A stretch of 7,415 nt of DNA from GCA-020348445 sp965372465 (GTDB taxonomy: Archaea; Thermoplasmatota; Thermoplasmata; GCA-020350865), in the NCBI GenBank assembly GCA_965372465.1, contig CBDVCK010000189.1, forward strand, positions 1-7,415, read 5' to 3'. Under the pieces are notes generated by a model. That model was not told where the DNA came from and did no database searches. It saw only the letters and a program-made list of their open reading frames with translations. The position numbers and the translations under genes are program-made. Positions 1-6,700 of this stretch are shown here, piece by piece. Positions within the stretch are counted from its first letter, which is position 1; each line of letters begins with the position of its first letter.

Positions 1-1722
1 ATTATGATAACAAATCTCACAATGAAAAACAACCTCCATGGGATTACTGCGTTTAATTCTCAGGATATCTTGGTTATCGACTCTACCATTTTCAATCAGT
101 TATTGTCGAGTTTGCTCCTTGAAAAATCAAATATAAGTTTACTCAATGTCAATTTAAACACAACAAAAATTCAGTTTTTAGACTCAGAGTCTAATCTAAT
201 TATTCAATGGTATATGAAAGGTATAGTTAAGGACCAGAATGGAGAACCCATTGGCGGATCGACTGTGAGAATTGCTGACAATGAGAACGGTTCATATGAT
301 CAAAATTACACTTCAGATTTTAATGGATTAATTAGCAGTATTATTACCGAACGAATACAGAATCAAACCGGAAATCTATCTTTTACACCCTACAATATCA
401 GTATAACTGATTCAAATTACTGCTTTTATGATGTACCCCGTAATATTATTATTAATAAATCAACAACAATGGTAATAACTAGTGTAAACACGGTTTCCCC
501 AACTTCAATATATAATGTCGATAGAGATAGATATTACCTAACAGTCCAAGAAGCAATAGATGATGCAAAACCATATGATATAATTCAAGTCTCATCAGGC
601 ATATATTTAGAAAATATTGAAATCCATAAATCATTAACCTTAATGGGCGAGGATATGTATTCAACAATCATGAGTGGAAGTGGAGAAAGAAGTATCAATA
701 TAACCTCAGATGATGTAGTGATATCGAATTTCTACATTCAAAATTGCTCATATGGGATATATTCAGATATAAATAATAGCATAACAATTTCGAATATATT
801 TATTTCAAACAGTACTTATGGTGTATATATTAACAATTCATTATCAACAACAATATCAAATCTAATCATTCAAAACTCTACATATGGAATTTATTTGGAA
901 TCTAGTAATGGAATCGCATTTTCAAATATATTAGTTTCAAACACAACCTATGGCATCCATATTAATGATTCATTATCAACAACAATCTCAAATCTGAATA
1001 TTCAAAATTCAACATATGGTATCTTTTTGGAATCTTGTGGTATTATTACTATTTCAAATACAGGAGTCTCAAATGTAACTTATGGAATATATATAAATAA
1101 TTCCTCTCCGACAATCGACGGTTCCTTTATTGAAAACAATGACTTCGGTATTCTTAGTTTCAATTCATCCCAAGTAAACATCATCAATAGCACCTTCCTG
1201 AATGAAAATCTTGATTTCTCAATATCTGACTCCAATATTATCTCCCTGAATGCTCATTTTAATGTGAAGAAAGTTACATTTTTCGACCCATTTAGTAATT
1301 TAACTGTAAAATGGTATCTTCACGTTCGCGTTGAGGATGCAATTAATGGTTCACTTGAGAGCGCAAACGTCTGGATAGTAGATAATGAAAACGGAACATT
1401 TGACCAGAACTTCACAACAGGTTCAGACGGCTATATCTGGTTTATAATCCTTACTGAGCGAATACAAAACCAAAGCGGAAATATATCGTTTAATCCTTAC
1501 TGGATCAATGTTTCGTACTATGACTCAGAATATGGATATGGATGGCTAACCTTCCAAAACAATCCAAGAAATGTCTCTGTAAATGGTTCTCTGTTTGAAA
1601 TTAGAAAAGAAACATTCACTTCCCTTGAAGCCATCCCCGAATTCTCCCACATCCTCATACCCATTATAGCAATCACCACCGGTTTTGTATTATTTCGCAA
1701 AAAACGAAGGAAAATCCAATAA
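1..1722 (+). CDS. Secreted/surface right-handed parallel beta-helix protein (NosD/PbH1-like), 5'-truncated, C-terminal membrane anchor
   Basis: Extracellular beta-helix protein of unknown ligand. The reading frame is open at base 1, and the first Met (base 4) lies within beta-helix-like sequence with no signal peptide, so the true start is upstream. Numbering from that Met: residues 1-41 look like the end of an earlier helix. Residues 42-157 form a beta-rich module, with DNENG and TERIQNQ signatures. Residues 168-240 are the usual entry to a pectin-lyase-fold helix (VQEAIDDA, then a Tyr-Asp-Ile-Ile-Gln-Val strand). Residues 250-382 are PbH1-type rungs with Tyr-Gly every 22 residues. Residues 410-534 repeat the first module. 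The C-terminus has Ile-Pro-Glu-Phe (544-547), a hydrophobic helix (about 549-564) and the basic tail RKKRRK, which resembles archaeal PEF-CTERM-like sorting or anchor signals. I count about 32 Asn-X-Ser/Thr sequons, which fits an N-glycosylated envelope protein. The gene is clearly more AT-rich than the two genes after it. Enzymatic activity cannot be read from the sequence; some beta-helix relatives are polysaccharide lyases and many are structural or adhesive. Confidence 0.88.
   Translation: MMITNLTMKNNLHGITAFNSQDILVIDSTIFNQLLSSLLLEKSNISLLNVNLNTTKIQFLDSESNLIIQWYMKGIVKDQNGEPIGGSTVRIADNENGSYDQNYTSDFNGLISSIITERIQNQTGNLSFTPYNISITDSNYCFYDVPRNIIINKSTTMVITSVNTVSPTSIYNVDRDRYYLTVQEAIDDAKPYDIIQVSSGIYLENIEIHKSLTLMGEDMYSTIMSGSGERSINITSDDVVISNFYIQNCSYGIYSDINNSITISNIFISNSTYGVYINNSLSTTISNLIIQNSTYGIYLESSNGIAFSNILVSNTTYGIHINDSLSTTISNLNIQNSTYGIFLESCGIITISNTGVSNVTYGIYINNSSPTIDGSFIENNDFGILSFNSSQVNIINSTFLNENLDFSISDSNIISLNAHFNVKKVTFFDPFSNLTVKWYLHVRVEDAINGSLESANVWIVDNENGTFDQNFTTGSDGYIWFIILTERIQNQSGNISFNPYWINVSYYDSEYGYGWLTFQNNPRNVSVNGSLFEIRKETFTSLEAIPEFSHILIPIIAITTGFVLFRKKRRKIQ
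127..474 (+). repeat. Beta-rich flanking module, copy 1 (residues 42-157 of the beta-helix protein)
   Basis: This protein-level repeat precedes the beta-helix. Shared landmarks with copy 2, in order, are: a Leu-Asn strand, F-x-D/L-x-x-SNL-x-[I/V]-x-WY, a D-x-x-G/N-G turn, DNENG(S/T)-[Y/F]-DQN-[Y/F]-T, TERIQNQ-[T/S]-GN-[L/I]-SF and a P-R-N-[I/V] near the end. It looks like a carboxypeptidase-regulatory-like or Ig-like beta-sandwich. I cannot assign a named family. Confidence 0.82.
751..1146 (+). repeat. Six tandem 66-bp (22-residue) beta-helix rung repeats, grouped as 132-bp dimers
   Basis: Within the beta-helix gene the dipeptide Tyr-Gly recurs at residues 250, 272, 294, 316, 338 and 360, followed by Phe-Gly at 381. 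The spacing is exactly 22 residues for six steps, then 21. Each rung follows the plan [hydrophobic]-S-N-[hydrophobic]-x-[hydrophobic]-x-N-S/T-T-Y-G-I-x-[hydrophobic]. Alternate rungs resemble each other more than neighbours do. Bases 829-903 and 961-1035, offset by 132, match at about 64 of 75 positions by hand count, which suggests duplication of a two-rung unit. Confidence 0.9.
1231..1605 (+). repeat. Beta-rich flanking module, copy 2 (residues 410-534 of the beta-helix protein)
   Basis: This is the second copy of the module, placed directly after the beta-helix and before the C-terminal anchor. It is about 9 residues longer than copy 1, with the extra Tyr/Gly-rich stretch around residues 505-517. 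The DNENG-T-F-DQN-F-T and TERIQNQSGNISF segments align without gaps to copy 1. With copy 1 it bookends the beta-helix, so the protein has a module-helix-module plan. If the sequence left of the window is also helix, the full plan may be helix-module-helix-module. Confidence 0.82.
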
Positions 1723-1747
1723 ATACCCCACCCAAACTCAGTAATCA

Positions 1748-1754
1748 TTTAATA
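1748..1754 (+). promoter_or_regulatory. Candidate archaeal box A (TATA) for the membrane protein/epimerase pair
   Basis: TTTAATA lies in the 73-base gap after the beta-helix gene. A start site about 25 bases downstream would fall near 1775-1780, just before the ribosome-binding site at 1783 and giving a short leader. The gap is AT-rich in general, so the match could be chance. Confidence 0.3.
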
Positions 1755-1782
1755 GTTACAATCATTTTACACCATGGCTTTC

Positions 1783-1793
1783 GGAGTGGGGTG
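1783..1793 (+). promoter_or_regulatory. Shine-Dalgarno region that supports a TTG start at 1796
   Basis: GGAGTGGGGTG precedes the TTG codon. GGAG ends 9 bases before it. No ATG or GTG occurs in this frame between the upstream stop (1742-1744) and 1796, so TTG with this strong purine-rich site is the best start. The nearby ATG at 1774 is in another frame and stops after 15 codons. Confidence 0.6.
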
Positions 1794-1795
1794 CT

Positions 1796-2740
1796 TTGCC
1801 AGAAGAGGGATCACCAGTTGAAGATGAGATAAAAGAAGAGACTGATGAAGAGACCGATAAGGAGTCTCCCAAGGAAAATGACGAAGTAAAATCCGAAGAA
1901 ACTAAAGAGACTGAGGATTCGGAAGATAAAGAGGACAGTCCCAAGACCAGGCAAAGTATTAGATCCAGACTTGAAAGGGAGACCATTGAAGATAAGAAAT
2001 GGATAAAAATCGACGAGCTCGAGGACATACTGGAGACCAGACTCGAAAGGAAAAGCAGGGGCATCATGATTATCCAGTTCTTTCTTCCATGGGTGATTGC
2101 CCTATGCGAGGCATTACTATTATGGGTGTTCTTGGACGACAAAACCTTCCGTACCCTGGGTTTCTGGATGACCATCTATTTCTTTCCACCTCTTGGCAAG
2201 GAATCCGTTATTCCAGCAGCCATTGGGCTAGCCGAAATTCCCCAAATGCCAGATTGGATAGTCTCCATTGATCCCCTCCTCATAGCCCTGGCAATAGCGT
2301 CCATAGACATCATAGTTGGACTGTTTTTGGTCTGGAACTTCGATTTTGCCAAGAAAATACCTGTGCTTGGAAAATTTATTATCAGGCTGGAAAGTAAAGG
2401 GGGGGATTTGCTTTCCAAGAACAAGTACATTCGAGCCCTGTCCTTTGTTGGCGTTACGTTATTCGTCATAGTGCCTTTTCAGGGGAGCGGAGCAGTCGGG
2501 GCCAGCATTATCGGACGAACCATAGGTATGAACCCCTACAAGGTGTGGTTCGCCATAATCATAGGAGCGGTTTCAGGCTGCCTGTTGATCGCCTATGCAT
2601 TCAATACCTTCAAGGCAATATTCTATGAAAATTGGATTGCTGGTGTGATTATTCTCATTGCGGTAATTATTGTTGTGGCAGTCTATTTAATCAGAAAGCG
2701 TAAGAACAATATGGGGAATGAAAATGAAACTACAAAATAA
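1796..2740 (+). CDS. PF06695/COG2426 'putative small multidrug export' membrane protein with an acidic N-terminal extension
   Basis: This 314-residue integral membrane protein matches the family annotated as putative small multidrug export proteins. The transport label is weakly supported for the family as a whole, and no substrate can be read here. The family-like core has a first hydrophobic helix at about 90-113, a Gly-Lys-Glu-Ser-Val-Ile-Pro-Ala-Ala segment at 134-142, a helix ending in VWNFD (about 160-183), a Pro-Phe-Gln-Gly-Ser-Gly-Ala-Val-Gly segment at 227-235, and further helices at about 246-270 and 279-299 followed by a basic tail RKRK. The Pro/Gly-rich segments resemble re-entrant loops of DedA-like proteins, which is an inference. 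Residues 1-50 are not typical of the family: 24 of 50 are Asp or Glu and 7 are Lys, with low hydrophobicity, and they probably form a disordered tail. Residues 51-88 are charged and helix-prone. Translation starts at TTG behind a strong Shine-Dalgarno site. The 3' end overlaps the epimerase gene, which suggests co-expression. Confidence 0.85.
   Translation: MPEEGSPVEDEIKEETDEETDKESPKENDEVKSEETKETEDSEDKEDSPKTRQSIRSRLERETIEDKKWIKIDELEDILETRLERKSRGIMIIQFFLPWVIALCEALLLWVFLDDKTFRTLGFWMTIYFFPPLGKESVIPAAIGLAEIPQMPDWIVSIDPLLIALAIASIDIIVGLFLVWNFDFAKKIPVLGKFIIRLESKGGDLLSKNKYIRALSFVGVTLFVIVPFQGSGAVGASIIGRTIGMNPYKVWFAIIIGAVSGCLLIAYAFNTFKAIFYENWIAGVIILIAVIIVVAVYLIRKRKNNMGNENETTK
2713..2716 (+). promoter_or_regulatory. 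Ribosome-binding site of the epimerase gene, inside the upstream gene
   Basis: GGGG lies 7 bases before ATG 2724 but only 1 base before ATG 2718. The spacing therefore favours 2724 as the start, with Met-Lys lost relative to the longer form. The site lies within the last codons of the membrane-protein gene, as expected for translational coupling. Confidence 0.45.
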
Positions 2741-3680
2741 AAAAATTATGGTCACAGGAGGAGCTGGTTTTATAGGAAGCCATCTCGTGGACAGACTTGT
2801 TGAGCTGGGAAATGAGGTAATTGTGGTTGATAATATGACCAGCGGTAAGGCGGAGTTTCTGGCCCAAATAAATGAAAAAATCAGAATCAAGAATATTGAC
2901 CTCATGAAACCAAAGGCCATATTACCAATATTAAGAGGATGCGATTCCGTTTTTCACCTCGCCGCCAACCCCATGGTCAATATCAAGGAGGACGAGACAA
3001 GGCTGCATATCGATTCCAATATAATGCTTACATTCAACGTATTAGAGGGAATGAGAAAAACTGGTGTGAAGGACATAGCCTTTGCATCCACATCAACGGT
3101 TTATGGTGAGCCTACACAGGTTCCCACATCGGAAAGCTACGGCCCTTTGATTCCCCTTTCCCTATATGCTGCCTCTAAACTCTCATGCGAGGCCATGATC
3201 TGCGCCTACTGTTTCAATTACGACATGCGCACCGTGATGTACCGCTTTGCCAATGTCATTGGACCCAGGAGCACACATGGTGTGATATTTGACTTCTTAA
3301 ACAAGCTGAGAGCCAACCCAAATTCCTTGGAAATCCTAGGCAGAGAACCCGGGACCAGAAAATCCTATATTCACATTTCGGATTGTATCGAAGGTGTCAT
3401 CTTTGCCTATGAGAACTCGGAAGAGAAGGTGGGAATCTATAATATCGGCTCCGAGGATGCAATCGATGTCAAAACCATAGCCAATACTGTAAGTGCGGAA
3501 ATGGGTCTTTCCGATGTCAGATACGATTGGACAGGTGGTGTTGACGACGGCAGGGGTTGGATGGGGGATGTCAAGACCATGCTCTTGGATATAGAAAGTA
3601 TGAAGTCCCTGGGTTGGAAACCGCAATACAGAAGCAGGGAGGCTGTAGAGCTTACGGCCAGAAAGCTGGCCAAAGGTTAA
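2724..3680 (+). CDS. NAD-dependent sugar-nucleotide epimerase/dehydratase (extended SDR, UDP-glucose 4-epimerase GalE-like)
   Basis: This 318-residue cytoplasmic enzyme has the normal length for archaeal GalE-like extended short-chain dehydrogenases. It probably interconverts a UDP-hexose at C4 or a related nucleotide sugar using bound NAD. Counted from ATG 2724, it has the Rossmann motif G12-x-x-G15-x-x-G18 (TGGAGFIGS) and Asp36 at the end of the second strand, which favours NAD over NADP. It also has HLAA near 78-81, the STSTVYGEP strand with Thr123 at the usual catalytic Ser/Thr position, and the catalytic pair Tyr148 and Lys152 in YAASK. The later RFANVIGP segment and the G-x-R-x-[YF]-[IV]-H-[IV]-x-D segment (RKSYIHISD) are typical of the substrate-side lobe. 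All key residues are present, so it should be active. The substrate (Glc/Gal, GlcNAc/GalNAc or a uronic acid) cannot be fixed by eye. The gene overlaps the upstream membrane-protein gene by 17 bases. An alternative start is ATG 2718. Its position between surface-protein genes suggests a role in making envelope glycans. Confidence 0.93.
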   Translation: MKLQNKKIMVTGGAGFIGSHLVDRLVELGNEVIVVDNMTSGKAEFLAQINEKIRIKNIDLMKPKAILPILRGCDSVFHLAANPMVNIKEDETRLHIDSNIMLTFNVLEGMRKTGVKDIAFASTSTVYGEPTQVPTSESYGPLIPLSLYAASKLSCEAMICAYCFNYDMRTVMYRFANVIGPRSTHGVIFDFLNKLRANPNSLEILGREPGTRKSYIHISDCIEGVIFAYENSEEKVGIYNIGSEDAIDVKTIANTVSAEMGLSDVRYDWTGGVDDGRGWMGDVKTMLLDIESMKSLGWKPQYRSREAVELTARKLAKG

Positions 3681-3687
3681 ATATAAG
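3677..3687 (+). promoter_or_regulatory. Candidate archaeal box A for the giant surface-protein gene
   Basis: TTAAATATAAG overlaps the epimerase stop codon and is the best TATA-like element in the 67-base gap. It would place transcription start near 3708-3712, about 25 bases ahead of the ribosome-binding site at 3737. A second AT-rich stretch (AATATATG, from about 3715) is too close to the gene to serve as well. This suggests the gene has its own promoter. Read-through from the epimerase remains possible, as no terminator is visible. Confidence 0.4.
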
Positions 3688-3736
3688 CAGTAACAATAAG
3701 TTCAAATTAACAGATAATATATGACGTATAGGCGCT

Positions 3737-3742
3737 GGGGGT
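3737..3742 (+). promoter_or_regulatory. Ribosome-binding site of the giant surface-protein gene
   Basis: GGGGGT ends 5 bases before ATG 3748. An in-frame ATG at 3721 runs only seven codons to a TAA at 3742-3744, so it cannot be the start and 3748 is well supported. Confidence 0.6.
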
Positions 3743-3747
3743 AATTA

Positions 3748-6700
3748 ATGGCCACAAGGCCAAATGAGGTTCTTATTGGTAACCATTTGGGGAGAGTAAG
3801 CCCACTCCCCATAATCATAGTGATAGTCCTTTTGATTCTTTTAGGCAGTCTTCAGATACAAAGTACGGATTCCCTTCCAAACAACGATAATATTGTTATC
3901 GAATCCTCTACCAACCAAATCGATTCTCTACCTCTTGAGCCTGAAAGACCAATTACATCCACACGATCAGAACCAGATTACTATGAATTGATAAATTACG
4001 ACGATGTGCTCGTAATAAGGAACCTTAACTCGCCCATGTCCACGCAGATTGCTGATTATTTCCAGGCAAAAAGGAATATTTCCGATCTCAACATCTGCAA
4101 TATCTCCACTTCAACCAGTGAAACTATTGACCGCGCAACGTTCGATTCAGAGATAAGAACCCCTATTGAGGACCACATAGTGAACAACAGCCTGTTGGGA
4201 GTCATAAACTTCATAGTCACAACCAAAGATGTACCTCTTCGGGTTGCAGAACAGGATACATCCGACGACGACTGGAACCAACCCTGGACAATAGACAGGG
4301 CTTCAGTTGATGCTGAGCTTGCGCTCATCCTGGGACCGTACCAAAACTATATCGGGGATGAAAATAGGATAAACAATCCATACTTCGATCCGGCGCCTTA
4401 TGATGATTTCACGTTCGTGCAATATGGTTTCTTCCTGGTTTCCAGGCTTACCGGATACGATTTTGAAGATATTAAATCAATGATAGATTCCACAGAAGAA
4501 AGTATTGGGAGGCAGGGAACATTCGTCCTTGATGTGGACCCGGGCAGGGACGGTGGTGGATGGCAATCGGGCAATGACTGGATGCGGGATGCGAATACCA
4601 CTCTCGTCACCAATGGTTTTGACGTTCTTCTGGATGAGACAAGCACGTTTCTGACTGGCCAGGCCAATACCTCAGGGTACACAAGCTGGGGAAGCAATGA
4701 TGGCAACTACCCCACAAATTCCCTTCTCAACACCGGTTTTGAAACAGACGGTAATGGGGATGATGTTCCCGACAACTGGTACTTTGTAAACGATACAGGG
4801 ATGGGTTCAATTGATAGGAATGATACAGAGATAAGAAACGGAGCCTGGTCGGTTAGGATATCCAGGAATACCACTGGTGGAGATTCTTCTTACGCAGCCC
4901 AGAATTTCACAGTAAAACCTGGTACGAGATATTATGCTGTAGGATATGCAAATCTCTCGGGCGTAACCCCAGAGAAAGGTGTGCTTTTACAGATCAGGGC
5001 CATTGATTCACAAGGTTACATCGTTTCGTATTTCAACGGAACCACCAGGACGGGAACAACAGGTTCCTGGGTATCATTAGGACAGGTGCATTTCGAACCA
5101 ATAGCAGGTATTATCAACATATCAGTTTGCGCGGTCCTTGCAGAATCCCAAGGAACTGTTTTCTTTGATGATATCAGGTTGTATGAAATCAAACCCCACA
5201 ATCAATGGATACCTGGAGCCCTAGCAGAGACCTATGTTTCAACCGGAGGAAGAAGCTTCAACTACCCCACTGCCTACGGCCAGTCCCTTGTAGCGGATCT
5301 AATAAGGGACGGTGTCACGGGAGTAAAAGGATATGTTTACGAACCCTACCTTTCTGCCTGCGCCCATCCTGATATTCTATTCGATGCCTACACCCAGGGT
5401 TTTAGAATGGCGGAAAGCTACTACATGGCCTCTGAATTTCTTAGCTGGATGGATGTTGTTGTGGGGGATCCAAAAGTCGCACCCTACGACCTTGATATCG
5501 CCCCCGATGTATCCATATTAACGGATGATATCACCTTCTCAAACGGAAGAGCGCAGGCCAGGGATGAAATTAAAATCCATGCTACCATAAGAAATCTTGG
5601 CAAAGCCTTCGTTTATGACCTGGAGGTGGGATTCTATCTGGGTGACCCGATTGCGGGGGGTACTTTCCTGGGTAATGAGACATTGGATGTTGATGGCTTG
5701 GGTTCAAATGTTGCCTCCATAACATGGAACACCAGCGGCTATATCGGTGATTACAATATCACTATTGTATTGGACCCATTGGATGTATACCGGGAATTAA
5801 ATGAAAATAACAATATTGCCAATAGAACCGTAAACACCTTTCATCCCATAGCAGATGCAGGGCCAGATGACTCCATTCTCGAGGACTCGCCAATAATTTT
5901 TGATGCCTCAGGCTCTTTTGACAATACAAGTATCGTTAATTACACCTGGGATTTTCAGGATGGTAACTTCGGTTTCGGAGAAAATCCGAGTCATTCCTTC
6001 ACCGCACAGGACTTCTATGTGGTGGTTCTGAATGTAACCAACGTCTTTGGATTATGGGATCTGGACACAGTGAACATTACAGTTACCAATGTGGAGCCCA
6101 TAGCTGATGCAGGAGGTGACATATCAGGATTTGAGTGGGAAAATATGGAATTCAATGCATCGGCCTCTTGGGACACACCTTCGGATGTTGGTTCTCTTAA
6201 TTACACCTGGAACCTTGGGATTGGAGGCATCGGGTATGGAATGATAATTACATATTCATATCAGGACGATGGTGTCTATATTATTACACTGAATGTTACC
6301 GATGATGATGGAAATACTAGCTCAGATACATTAACTGTTACATTGAGCAATTCGGCTCCTGCAATATCTCAAGTATCTCCTCAGGTAGCGTATGAGGATT
6401 CATCTTTCATTCTCCAGATCTTTGCCATTGATGTTGCAAAGGATACTATCACATTTTCCGATAATTCGAGCATCTTTGATATTGATTCAATTACTGGCTT
6501 GATATCCTTTACCCCAGAAAATGAGGATGTCGGAGTGTACCTTATAAACATCACTACAGGAGATGAAGACGGGGGAGAAAGCCATATGGAATTTGAATTG
6601 ATTATTGAGAATACAAACGATCCCCCCCATATCGTTTCTCTTCCGGGATATGAGGCAGTGGAAAACAGCCAATATTTATATGATGTCGTGGTTACGGACG

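Noticed and set aside
751..1146. 66-bp periodic repeats as a CRISPR array
   Set aside because: The repeats are in-frame and diverged along their whole length with no constant repeat/variable spacer pattern. They encode beta-helix rungs.
1723..1795. Transcription terminator after the beta-helix gene
   Set aside because: There is no clear T-run on the + strand or stable stem in the 73-base gap, so no terminator can be supported. The gap after the epimerase is likewise without one.
1774..1821. ATG-initiated 15-codon frame just before the membrane-protein gene
   Set aside because: It stops at once, overlaps the better-supported TTG gene and resembles nothing known.
1762..2175. 137-codon minus-strand frame opposite the acidic N-terminus of the membrane protein
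   Set aside because: It is a Ser-rich translation of the Glu/Asp/Lys-rich coding strand, a usual shadow of acidic low-complexity sequence, and it has no domain or supported start.
3721..3744. Seven-codon frame upstream of the giant gene as a leader peptide
   Set aside because: It has no ribosome-binding site of its own, the codon run is not attenuator-like, and it is short enough to arise by chance. It is mentioned only as part of the 5' region.
4398..4706. Minus-strand frame of 102 codons inside the giant gene, and similar ones at 4056-4328, 5016-5201 and 6381-6707
   Set aside because: The + strand has a continuous frame with recognisable domains throughout. The opposite frames show no motifs or start signals.
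3748..5487. Active gingipain-like cysteine peptidase
   Set aside because: The family resemblance is to TIGR03790, and no convincing His/Cys dyad is visible, so peptidase function is not claimed.
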